Assembly (NCBI GenBank): GCA_025355545.1
Contig: JANXZN010000302.1
Coordinates: 1-40,357 of the forward strand
From: Rhizobacter sp.
GTDB taxonomy: Bacteria > Pseudomonadota > Gammaproteobacteria > Burkholderiales > Burkholderiaceae_C
DNA: 40,357 bases
Direction of reading: 5' to 3'
The notes under the pieces were generated by a model, which ran no database searches, was not told the origin of the DNA, and worked only from the letters and a program-made list of their open reading frames with translations. The position numbers and the translations under genes are program-made. Positions 16,112-26,198 of this stretch are shown in pieces; within the stretch, counting starts at the first letter, position 1; the number at the start of each line of letters is the position of its first letter.

Positions 16112-16351
16112 GGGAAATCCCTGAATTCAGAAGCCGCGATGTTACCGAATCGGGCCGGAAATCTCAAGCCTCTGCCTCAAAATGGGGCAAGCAATGTCAA
16201 TTGTCTGTGTGTACACACTCTCTGCAAATAATACGAATACAGGGCGCCTGGCGCGCGTGTCAGCGTCTCAAAACAAGCGGTCGCCCCATATTGCCGCGGC
16301 TGTGGATAACCTTCGGGTTTCCCCGGATATCGCTGCCGCCGGCCGAAAAAA
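16112..16351 (-). promoter_or_regulatory. RNase-barstar upstream region with palindrome
   Basis: A 240-bp gap between maeB and the RNase gene, markedly AT-richer at 16130-16245 than the surrounding DNA. It contains a perfect 12-bp palindrome, gtgtgtacacac (16207-16218), a good operator candidate, and TTGACA on the minus strand (16197-16202), a full -35 box; the -10 at the right spacing is poor. A perfect DnaA box (TTATCCACA on minus) is at 16301-16309. No clear maeB terminator is seen. Confidence 0.5.
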
Positions 16352-18649
<2,298 letters not shown>

Positions 18650-18854
18650 GTGCTTGTCTCGGTGTGGTTGTCGGGCCCGCCCAATGCGCGTGTCGGCGCG
18701 AGGGTGGGGGCCGATTGTAGAAGTCCGGCGCCGCACGAGAGTGCCCGCGCGGGCCTCGCCGATAATGCCGATGCAGCATCGACGCAGGCGGGCGCCGCAT
18801 GCGAGTGCCGGCAGCGGCCGACGTTTTCATTCACCCCACAGCGGCGCGCACGCC
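18650..18854. promoter_or_regulatory. Divergent promoter region, maeB / thiL
   Basis: A 205-bp gap between divergent genes. TACAAT on the minus strand (18714-18719) is a likely maeB -10 box, and GATAAT on the plus strand (18761-18766) a likely thiL -10 box. Matching -35 boxes are not convincing. Confidence 0.4.
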
Positions 18855-19814
18855 ATGCCCCTCGGCGAATTCGATCTGATCGCGAAGTACTTCACCCGCA
18901 CCGTGACGCGCGCCGCGCTCGGTGTCGGCGACGACTGCGCGCTGTTCGCCCCCGCGCCCGGCATGCAGCTCGCGGTCTCGAGCGACATGCTGGTCGAAGG
19001 CCGGCACTTCCTGCCGACCGTGGCACCTGACCGGCTCGGCCACAAGGCGCTCGCGGTGAACCTGAGCGACCTCGCGGCCTGCGGCGCGAAGCCGGTTGCG
19101 TTCACCTTGGCGCTGGCGATGCCCAGGGTCGACGAACGCTTTCTCGACGGCTTCGCGCGCGGCCTGCTGGCGCTGGCCGACGCGCACGAGTGCGAGCTGA
19201 TCGGCGGCGACACCACGCAGGGCCCGCTGAACCTGTGCATCACCGTGTTCGGCGAGCTGCCGCAGGGCCAGGCGCTGCTGCGCTCGGGCGCGCGCGCCGG
19301 CGACGACCTGTATGTCAGCGGCACGCTCGGCGACGCGCGGCTCGCGCTCGAAGTCTTCCGCGGCACGGTCGCGCTGGCCGGCGCCGCGTTCGAGCGCGTG
19401 CGCGTCGCGATGGAGCAGCCCCAGCCGCGCGTCGCGCTGGGCCTGGCGCTGCGCGGCGTTGCGACGAGCGCGATCGACATCTCCGACGGCCTGCTGGGCG
19501 ACCTCGCGCACGTGCTGCGGCGCTCCGGCGTCGGCGCCGAGCTGCAGGTCGATGCGCTGCCGCGCAGCGATGTGCTGGCCGCGCTGCCCGAGGCGCTGCA
19601 GCGCGACTGCACGCTCGCCGGCGGCGACGACTACGAGCTCGTGTTCAGCGCCGCGCCGGGCGATGCGGCGCGCGTCGCCGCCGCCGCGCGCTCGGCGCAG
19701 GTCGCGGTAACGCGCATCGGGCGGCTGCATGCCGACGCAGGCCTGCGCCTGATCGACCGCCACGGCCGGCCGGTGGCGCACACCTTCGGCTCGTTCGACC
19801 ACTTCAAGTCATGA
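18855..19814 (+). CDS. thiL: Thiamine-monophosphate kinase ThiL
   Basis: A 319-residue enzyme that phosphorylates thiamine monophosphate to the active cofactor thiamine diphosphate, the last step of thiamine synthesis. It has the PurM/ThiL fold: GEFDLIAKYF at the start, the magnesium- and ATP-binding GVGDDCALF (about residues 23-31), SDMLVEGRHF, NLSDLAACGAKP and IGGDTTQGPL, then DISDGLLGDL and AGGDDYELVF in the C-terminal half. The ATG at 18855 gives the standard N-terminus. Its stop overlaps by ATGA a 26-codon mini-ORF that in turn overlaps pgpA. The thiL-pgpA-pncC order is conserved in related bacteria. Confidence 0.95.
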   Translation: MPLGEFDLIAKYFTRTVTRAALGVGDDCALFAPAPGMQLAVSSDMLVEGRHFLPTVAPDRLGHKALAVNLSDLAACGAKPVAFTLALAMPRVDERFLDGFARGLLALADAHECELIGGDTTQGPLNLCITVFGELPQGQALLRSGARAGDDLYVSGTLGDARLALEVFRGTVALAGAAFERVRVAMEQPQPRVALGLALRGVATSAIDISDGLLGDLAHVLRRSGVGAELQVDALPRSDVLAALPEALQRDCTLAGGDDYELVFSAAPGDAARVAAAARSAQVAVTRIGRLHADAGLRLIDRHGRPVAHTFGSFDHFKS

Positions 19815-19891
19815 GCGCCGCGCCGGGCCGCCCCAAGCCAGCGAACGCCCCTTCGGGGCGCTGGGCGCGCAGCGCCCTGGGGGTTGCATGA
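19811..19891 (+). CDS. 26-codon mini-ORF linking thiL and pgpA
   Basis: A small frame beginning MSAAPGRPKPANAP and ending in a TGA. Its ATG overlaps the thiL stop (ATGA, 19811-19814), and its stop overlaps the pgpA ATG (ATGA, 19888-19891). It spans the intergenic repeat exactly. The peptide is Ala-, Pro- and Arg-rich and matches no family I know; its likely role, if any, is to carry terminating ribosomes across the repeat and keep thiL and pgpA translation coupled. A chance open frame in GC-rich DNA is the alternative, but two matching overlaps make chance less likely. Confidence 0.4.
   Translation: MSAAPGRPKPANAPSGRWARSALGVA
19821..19887. repeat. GC-rich intergenic repeat, copy 1
   Basis: The 16-mer cgccgggccgccccaa (19821-19836) is repeated exactly at 27817-27832. 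The remainder holds the hairpin cgcccc-ttc-ggggcg and a gcgcagcg element also present in the second copy. Similar short repeats are common between genes of Comamonadaceae and relatives. Confidence 0.65.
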
Positions 19892-20451
19892 ACCTGCCCG
19901 CACCGAATCCATCGCCGCTGAATCCGCCGATCGCGATCGCGCCGCGCAAGCCGGGCTGGCGCTTCCTGCTGTCGCACCCGGCGCATGCGATCGCGCTCGG
20001 CTTCGGCAGCGGGCTGTCGCCGGTCGCGCCCGGCACGGTCGGCACCTTGTGGGCCTGGGTCGCGTTCACGCTGCTGCAGCCGCACCTGAACGACGCGCGC
20101 TGGGCCTTGCTGCTGGCGGCGAGCGCGCTGGTCGGCTGGTGGGCCTGCACGGTCGCGGCGCGCCACCTCGCGGTCGCCGACCCCGGCGCGATCGTCTGGG
20201 ACGAGATCCTCGCGTTCTGGCTCATCCTGTGGCTGGTGACGCCGGCGAGCTTCTGGGCGCAGGCGTGGGCCTTCGTGCTGTTCCGCGTGTTCGATGCGGC
20301 AAAGCCCGGCCCGGTCGCATGGGCCGACCAGCTCTTCAAGGTCCGGCGCGGCATGACTATCGGCTGGGCGCAGGGCTTCGGCATCCTGTTCGACGACCTG
20401 GTCGCAGCGCTGTGCGCGCTGCTCGTGATCGCGCTGTGGAGGTTCGTGTGA
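19888..20451 (+). CDS. pgpA: Phosphatidylglycerophosphatase A
   Basis: A 187-residue inner-membrane enzyme that dephosphorylates phosphatidylglycerol phosphate to phosphatidylglycerol. The protein shows the PgpA pattern: FGSGLSPVAPGTVGTLWAW (about 39-57), then DPGAIVWDEILAFW (about 98-111) with the conserved acidic residues, FRVFDAAKPGPVAWAD (about 131-146) and a C-terminal GFGILFDDLVAAL helix. There are about three to four hydrophobic segments. The N-terminus has a Pro-rich leader of some 20 residues. Its stop overlaps the GTG start of the next gene (GTGTGA), so the pair is coupled. Confidence 0.94.
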   Translation: MNLPAPNPSPLNPPIAIAPRKPGWRFLLSHPAHAIALGFGSGLSPVAPGTVGTLWAWVAFTLLQPHLNDARWALLLAASALVGWWACTVAARHLAVADPGAIVWDEILAFWLILWLVTPASFWAQAWAFVLFRVFDAAKPGPVAWADQLFKVRRGMTIGWAQGFGILFDDLVAALCALLVIALWRFV

Positions 20452-20939
20452 CGCGCTTCGAGCCGCTCGTGTTTGCGCTCGCGCAGGCCTTGCGCGAGCG
20501 CGGTCTGCGCCTGGTGACGGCCGAGTCCTGCACCGGCGGCCTGATCGCCGCGGCCTGCACTGCCGTGGCCGGCTCCAGCGACTGGTTCGAGCGCGGCTTC
20601 GTGACCTACTCGAACGCGGCCAAGACCGAGGCGATCGGCGTCGACGCGGCGCTGATCGCCGCCCACGGCGCAGTCAGCGAAGAAGTCGCGCTCGCGATGG
20701 CGCGCGGCGCGCTCGCGCATTCGCACGCCGATCTCGCGGTGGCCGTCACCGGCATCGCCGGGCCGGGCGGTGCGTCGGCGGGCAAGCCGGTCGGCGCGGT
20801 CTGGCTCGCGCTGGCGCGCCGCGGCGGCGCCGCGCAGGCCGAGCTGCTGCAGTTGCAGGGCGAGCGCGCGGCGATCCGTGAGCAGACCGTCGAGCACGCG
20901 CTGCGGCGCCTCGAGGCGCTCGCGGCGGCTGCCCGCTGA
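20448..20939 (+). CDS. pncC: Nicotinamide-nucleotide amidase (PncC / CinA C-terminal domain)
   Basis: A 163-residue stand-alone CinA C-terminal domain, which deamidates nicotinamide mononucleotide to nicotinate mononucleotide in NAD recycling. Diagnostic motifs are TAESCTGGLIAAACT (about 21-35), with the catalytic Ser and Thr region, GFVTYSNAAKTEAIGV (about 47-62) and VAVTGIAGPGGASAGKPVG (about 95-113). The start is the GTG at 20448, preceded by GGAGG and overlapping the pgpA stop. The N-terminal CinA domain is absent, as in E. coli YgaD. In relatives pyrF often follows; here a hydroxyacid dehydrogenase gene starts 4 nt after the stop. Confidence 0.93.
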   Translation: MTRFEPLVFALAQALRERGLRLVTAESCTGGLIAAACTAVAGSSDWFERGFVTYSNAAKTEAIGVDAALIAAHGAVSEEVALAMARGALAHSHADLAVAVTGIAGPGGASAGKPVGAVWLALARRGGAAQAELLQLQGERAAIREQTVEHALRRLEALAAAAR

Positions 20940-20943
20940 TCCG

Positions 20944-21879
20944 ATGGCGATCCTCGTTGCCGCCGGGTTCGACGCCGACGAATGGGCGCAGTGGTGGCCG
21001 CTGTTGCAGGCCGCGCTGCCGAACGAGCTGCTGCTGCGCGACCGGCAGGGCACGGCGCCGCAGGAGATCGACATCGCGCTGGTCGCGAACCCTGGCGCCG
21101 GCAGCCTGCGCGGCCTGCCGGCGCTGCGCCTGATCCAGTCCTTGTGGGCCGGCGTCGACCGCTTGCTCGCCGACGCGAGCGTTCCGACCGACGTGCCGCT
21201 GGCCCGCATGGTCGACCCCGCAATCAACGAGGCGATGGCGCAGACCGCGTTGTGGGCCGTGCTCGGCCTGCAGCGCGGCTTCTTCGACTATGCGGTGCAG
21301 CAGCGCGAGCGCGTGTGGCGCCAGCACGCGCTGCGCCGCGCCGACGAGATCACGGTCGCGGTGCTCGGCCTCGGGCAGACGGGGCGGGCGGTGGCGCAGC
21401 GGCTCGTGCAGCATGGCTGCCGCGTGCTCGGCTGGAGCCGCGGCGCGGCGGCTCTGGATGGTGTCGCCTGCCACGCCGGCGAACGTTCGCTGCCGAACGT
21501 GCTCGCGCAGGCGCAGGTCGTCGTCAACCTGCTGCCGCTGACGCCCGAGACACGTGGCCTGTTCAACGCCACACGCCTCGCCCAGCTGCGCCGTGGAGCG
21601 AGCCTGGTGAACCTGGCGCGCGGCGCCCATGTGGTCGAAGCCGACCTGCTCGCGGCGCTGGCCAGCGGCCAGCTGAAGCATGCCGTGCTCGACGTGTTCG
21701 CGACCGAGCCGCTGCCGGCGGCGCACCCGTTCTGGTCGCATCCTTTGGTGACCGTGCTGCCGCACGTCGCGGCGCCGACCGACCCGCGCAGTGCCGCGCC
21801 GATCGCGGCGCGCAACGTGTTTGCGCTGCGCGCGGGTCGGCCGCTCGAACACCTGGTCGATCGAACGCGGGGGTACTGA
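20944..21879 (+). CDS. ghrA: Glyoxylate/hydroxypyruvate reductase A (GhrA-type)
   Basis: A 311-residue D-isomer 2-hydroxyacid dehydrogenase that reduces glyoxylate and hydroxypyruvate with NADPH. The Rossmann motif is VAVLGLGQTGRAVAQRL (about 140-156), followed by GWSRG at the end of the second strand. The catalytic residues sit in NLARGAHVVE (Arg), FATEPLP (Glu) and PHVAAPTD (His). The length and HVAAPTD motif are those of GhrA rather than GhrB. The gene starts 4 nt after pncC and probably ends the thiL-pgpA-pncC-ghrA operon. The role here is likely glyoxylate disposal. Confidence 0.92.
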   Translation: MAILVAAGFDADEWAQWWPLLQAALPNELLLRDRQGTAPQEIDIALVANPGAGSLRGLPALRLIQSLWAGVDRLLADASVPTDVPLARMVDPAINEAMAQTALWAVLGLQRGFFDYAVQQRERVWRQHALRRADEITVAVLGLGQTGRAVAQRLVQHGCRVLGWSRGAAALDGVACHAGERSLPNVLAQAQVVVNLLPLTPETRGLFNATRLAQLRRGASLVNLARGAHVVEADLLAALASGQLKHAVLDVFATEPLPAAHPFWSHPLVTVLPHVAAPTDPRSAAPIAARNVFALRAGRPLEHLVDRTRGY

Positions 21880-21911
21880 GCCTGCCAAGGCCGCCCGTAC
21901 ACTCCAGCGCC

Positions 21912-24900
21912 ATGCAGGGACAGCTTTTCACGCAGGATTTTCTACTGCGCGGCATTTGCGAAACGCCGCCTTATCAGGCGCTCGATGACGCGTCGCTCGA
22001 TCGCTTCCATGCAGCCCTGAAGGCGATCTATCGCCCGCTGGATGCAGACTCGACACGCAACGAAGCTCAGACCGAGCAAGCCGTGATCGAGCCGGTGCTG
22101 GTCGAGCTTGGCTGGCGCGGGCTCACGACCCGTCAGGTCAACATGTCGGTCAAAGGGCGCGAAGACGTGCCCGACCTGTTGCTCTATGCCGATGCGGGCG
22201 ATGCTACCGCGGCCGACGCGGAGCGCGAAGAGCACCGCCGCTACCGCCACGGCATTGCCGTTCTCGAAGCCAAGCGCTGGATGCGGCCGCTCGACCGCGG
22301 CGACGCCGCCGAGCCCACCGACCCGGGCGCGCCATCGTCACAAATGCTGCGCTACCTCAGCCGCGCCGATGTGGTCAGCGACCGCGCCGTCAAATGGGGC
22401 GTGCTGACGAACGGCGCGGTCTGGCGGCTGTATTACCAGGACGCGCGTTCGCGGGTCGAAGAGTTCTTCGAGCTCGACCTCGCGTTCACGCTCGGCGTGC
22501 CGGGTGTGCAGGGCGAAGTCGACGGTGTCGGGCTCGACCACGCGCTGAAGCTCTTTTTCCTGCTGTTCAATCGCACCGCGTTTCTCACTCAAGCCGAATG
22601 GGACAGCGGCGACCGCAGCTTTCACGCCTTCGCACTCGACGCGTCGCGGCGCTACGAAGAGAAGGTTTCGCAAGACCTCGGCGCGCGCGTCTTCACCGAG
22701 ATCTTTCCGCGCCTCGCGCAGGCGCTCGCCGAGGGCGATCTGCAGGCGCAGAAGCACGAGATCGGCTACGGTCAGTTCAGGCGGCAGCAATACACGCGCG
22801 AGTACCTCGACGAAGTGCGCGAGTCGGCGCTCGTGTTCCTGTACCGCCTGCTGTTTCTTCTCTACGCCGAAGACCGCCACCTGCTGCCGGTCGCCGACAA
22901 GCGTTACCACGCCTACAGCGTGCGGCGGCTGCGCGAGGAGGTGCGCGACAAGGTCGACGCCGGCTTGAAGTGGTCGAGCACGATGCCCAAGCTGTGGTTG
23001 GCGTTGCAGGGCGTCTTCACCCTCGTCGACCAGGGCGATGACGACATCGGCATGCCCGCCTACAACGGCGGGCTGTTCGCGCGATCCCGCGCACCGCTGC
23101 TCGCCCGCACGCGAGTTCCCGATGCGGTCATGGCGCCCGTCATCGACGCGCTTTCGCGCCGCACCGAAGACCTGCCGCACGCCTGGATCAACTACCGCGA
23201 CCTCGCGGTTTCGCACCTCGGCAGCATCTACGAGCGCCTGCTCGAGTACGTGCTCGTGCATGAGGTTCAGGCCGAAGACGACTACCGCGACAAGCCCGAG
23301 ATCAACCGCATCGTCGCGCAGCCGGCGAGCTTTGCGCGCAAGGTCTCGGGCAGCTACTACACGCACGATCATCTGGTGCAGTTGATCCTGCGCGAGTCGG
23401 TCGGTTTGCTGGCGCGCGAGCGGCTCGCCGCGTTCGACCGGCAGGTCGACAAGTACCGCAAGAAGGCCTCGCTCAATCCCGGCGATTGGGATGTGCTCGA
23501 CCGGCTCGACCCGGCCAGCGCCATCCTCGAACTCAAGTTCTGCGACCCGGCGATGGGCAGCGGCCACTTTCTGGTGGCACTCGTCGACGACCTCGCCGGC
23601 CGCGTGCTCGAAGCGGTCGACACGGCTGCACAAAGCGTGGCCGAGCAGCCCTGGGCCGCCCACCTCGTCGAGCGCGGCCAGCCCTGGGTCAGCCCGCTGG
23701 TGGCGCGCATGGCGGCGATCCGCGCAACGATCCGCAAGACCGCGACCGCGCGCCACTGGGCCGTGACCGACGCACAGCTCGACGACCGCCACATCGTGCG
23801 CCGCATGATCCTAAAGAAGACCATCTTCGGCGTCGACAAGAATCCGATGGCGGTCGAGCTCGCCAAGACCGCGCTCTGGCTTCACACCTTCACGGTCGGC
23901 GCGCCGCTGAGCTTTCTCGACCACCATTTGAAGTGCGGCGATTCGCTGCACGGCGAGCGCCTGGAGACCGTGCTGCGCGGCATGCAGAGCGTGGGCACGC
24001 TGTTCCAGATGAGCGAGCTGGCGCGGCTCGAAGTGGCCGCCAAGAGCCTGGCGCAAGTCGCCGATTTCACCGACGTCGACATCGCCGAAGCGGAGCGCTC
24101 CAAGGCGCTCGCTGCCGAGGCGCAGGCGCAGGTCGCCCCGTTGAATACGTTGCTCGACTTCTGGCGCGCGCTGCGGTGGCTGGTACCGGGCTGGCCCGTC
24201 GATTCGCCGGCGCGGCTCGGCAAGCTCGTCGATGCGCCATTGCGTGCTGCGCTCGGCGAGTTGCTCTCACCGGCGCGCAATCTGGTCGCGGTGCTGGTCG
24301 CGGGCCGCATCGACGGGCACGGCGCGGCCGTGGTCGCTGCCAACGACTTGCTCGCCCAGGTGCGGGCGCTCGCGGCGCGCGAGCAGTTTTTTCATTGGTG
24401 GACGGCGTTTCCGACCGTGTTCAAGACCGGCGGCAGCGGTGGTTTCGATGCCGTGATCGGCAACCCGCCATGGGATCGGATCAAGCTGCAGGAGGTCGAA
24501 TGGTTCGCCGAGCGCGAGCCGCAGATCGCGATGCAGGCGCGGGCGTCAGACCGCAAGCGACTGATCGGCGAACTGCAGAAGAAGGGCGCGCCGGTGGCCG
24601 TGCAGTACGCCGAGGCGACCGAGCGCGCCGAAGCCAACGCGCGCGTGCTCGCGAAGGCCGGTGACTATCCGCTGCTGGGCGGCGGTGACGTCAACCTCTA
24701 CAGCCTGTTCGTCGAGCGCGCGCAGGCGCTCGTCGATCCGAACGGGCTGGTGGCCCTGCTCACACCCAGCGGCATCGCGGCCGACAAGGGCGCGGCCGAG
24801 TTCTTTCGCAACATCTCGACGACCGGGCGGCTCGGCGCCTTGTTCGACTTCGAGAACAAGAAGGTCTTCTTCCCTGACGTGCACGCCAGCTTCAAGTTCA

Positions 24901-26159
24901 GCACGCTGCTGTTCGGTGGCGCGCAGCGCCGCTTCAACGAGACGCGCTGCGCGTTTTACCTTCACCATCTCGATGAGCTCGACGACCCCGTGCGCACCTT
25001 GCGGCTCACGGCCGAAGACTTCGCGCTCGTCAACCCGAACACCGGCGCCGCGCCGATCTTTCGCACCCAGCGCGACGCCGACATCACGACGCGCATCTAT
25101 CACGCGAATCCGGTGCTGGTTGCGCGCGATGAACTGAATCCGGCGACGAACCAGCGCGCCGAGAGGAAGGTGTGGCCGGTGAAGTACGCGCGCATGTTCG
25201 ACATGACGAACGACTCGAAGCTGTTCTTGACGCGCGCCGAATTGGAGGCGCAGGGCTTCAGCACTGCGGGGCTGAATCGCTGGCGAGTGGCAGATAAGGA
25301 GGCGCTGCCCTTGTATGTTGGGCGGATGATGTACTTCTATGACCACCGAGCAGCCAACGTGTTGGTGAATGAAAGAAATCTTCAGCACGCCACTCTCAGC
25401 GACAACCTTCTTCCAGCTCAGAAACAAGACGCTGCCGTGTTTCCTACGCCGCAGTATTGGGTCGTTCGCTCCACCATTCCTGAATCGCATCGATTCGAGT
25501 GGGCCCTCGGTTTTCGATCGATCGCCAGACCGACGGACGCCCGCACGCTCATCTCGACAATCATTCCTGCATCAGCCGTGGGCAACAGCTTGCCCTTGCT
25601 GCTACCGGAACGACCGTCCGGGACGGCAGCCAACTACATCGCGTGCTTGCTGGCGACGCTCGCCAGCATGGTTTGCGATTTCTGCATGCGACAAAAAGTG
25701 CAGGGCTCAAATATCAACTGGTTCATCCTTGAGCAACTGCCCGTCATCGCCGCCGCCCGCTTCGACGAGCCACTCCCCGCGGCTTTCGCTGCGCGTCAGC
25801 GCGCAGCCGGTTTGATGAACGGCCACCATCCGATGCCGACGGTCGCCGACTTCATCGTGCCGCAGGTGCTCGCGCTGAGCTACACCGCGCACGACCTCGC
25901 GCCGTTCGCGCGCGACCTCGGCTACGTCGACGCCCAGGGTCAGGTGTTGCCGCCGTTCGTGTGGGACGACGAAGACCGCCGCGCACGGCTTGCCGCGCTC
26001 GACGCGCTGTTCATGCACCTGTACGGCCTGGATGCCGACGACGCGGCCTACATCCTCGACACCTTCCCGATCGTGCGAGATCAAGACATTGCCGCTTTTG
26101 GTCGCTACCGAACGAAGGACGACGTATTGACCCAGCTGCGCACACTGCAGGCGCATTGA
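21912..26159 (+). CDS. Single-chain restriction-modification enzyme (type IIG-like)
   Basis: A 1415-residue protein combining DNA cleavage and N6-adenine methylation. The N-terminal nuclease is of PD-(D/E)xK type: Asp88 (VPDLLLY), Glu119-Ala-Lys121 (VLEAKRW) and Gln144 in QMLRYL, the Q-x-x-x-Y helix of type I-like R domains. The methyltransferase (about 480-1080) begins with SGSYYTHDHLVQLIL, has the SAM motif DPAMGSGHF (545-553) and the catalytic NPPWD (851-855). The C-terminal part (about 1100-1400), with YVGRMMYFYDHR and FPTPQYWVV, should be the target-recognition domain. No helicase domain is seen, so this is not type I or ISP. It starts 32 nt after ghrA and has no separate methylase or specificity gene nearby. 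The recognition site is unknown. Confidence 0.88.
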   Translation: MQGQLFTQDFLLRGICETPPYQALDDASLDRFHAALKAIYRPLDADSTRNEAQTEQAVIEPVLVELGWRGLTTRQVNMSVKGREDVPDLLLYADAGDATAADAEREEHRRYRHGIAVLEAKRWMRPLDRGDAAEPTDPGAPSSQMLRYLSRADVVSDRAVKWGVLTNGAVWRLYYQDARSRVEEFFELDLAFTLGVPGVQGEVDGVGLDHALKLFFLLFNRTAFLTQAEWDSGDRSFHAFALDASRRYEEKVSQDLGARVFTEIFPRLAQALAEGDLQAQKHEIGYGQFRRQQYTREYLDEVRESALVFLYRLLFLLYAEDRHLLPVADKRYHAYSVRRLREEVRDKVDAGLKWSSTMPKLWLALQGVFTLVDQGDDDIGMPAYNGGLFARSRAPLLARTRVPDAVMAPVIDALSRRTEDLPHAWINYRDLAVSHLGSIYERLLEYVLVHEVQAEDDYRDKPEINRIVAQPASFARKVSGSYYTHDHLVQLILRESVGLLARERLAAFDRQVDKYRKKASLNPGDWDVLDRLDPASAILELKFCDPAMGSGHFLVALVDDLAGRVLEAVDTAAQSVAEQPWAAHLVERGQPWVSPLVARMAAIRATIRKTATARHWAVTDAQLDDRHIVRRMILKKTIFGVDKNPMAVELAKTALWLHTFTVGAPLSFLDHHLKCGDSLHGERLETVLRGMQSVGTLFQMSELARLEVAAKSLAQVADFTDVDIAEAERSKALAAEAQAQVAPLNTLLDFWRALRWLVPGWPVDSPARLGKLVDAPLRAALGELLSPARNLVAVLVAGRIDGHGAAVVAANDLLAQVRALAAREQFFHWWTAFPTVFKTGGSGGFDAVIGNPPWDRIKLQEVEWFAEREPQIAMQARASDRKRLIGELQKKGAPVAVQYAEATERAEANARVLAKAGDYPLLGGGDVNLYSLFVERAQALVDPNGLVALLTPSGIAADKGAAEFFRNISTTGRLGALFDFENKKVFFPDVHASFKFSTLLFGGAQRRFNETRCAFYLHHLDELDDPVRTLRLTAEDFALVNPNTGAAPIFRTQRDADITTRIYHANPVLVARDELNPATNQRAERKVWPVKYARMFDMTNDSKLFLTRAELEAQGFSTAGLNRWRVADKEALPLYVGRMMYFYDHRAANVLVNERNLQHATLSDNLLPAQKQDAAVFPTPQYWVVRSTIPESHRFEWALGFRSIARPTDARTLISTIIPASAVGNSLPLLLPERPSGTAANYIACLLATLASMVCDFCMRQKVQGSNINWFILEQLPVIAAARFDEPLPAAFAARQRAAGLMNGHHPMPTVADFIVPQVLALSYTAHDLAPFARDLGYVDAQGQVLPPFVWDDEDRRARLAALDALFMHLYGLDADDAAYILDTFPIVRDQDIAAFGRYRTKDDVLTQLRTLQAH

Positions 26160-26198
26160 CCCGGGCGCCGGGCGCGTCGTGGTGCAGCGGCGTGCGGT

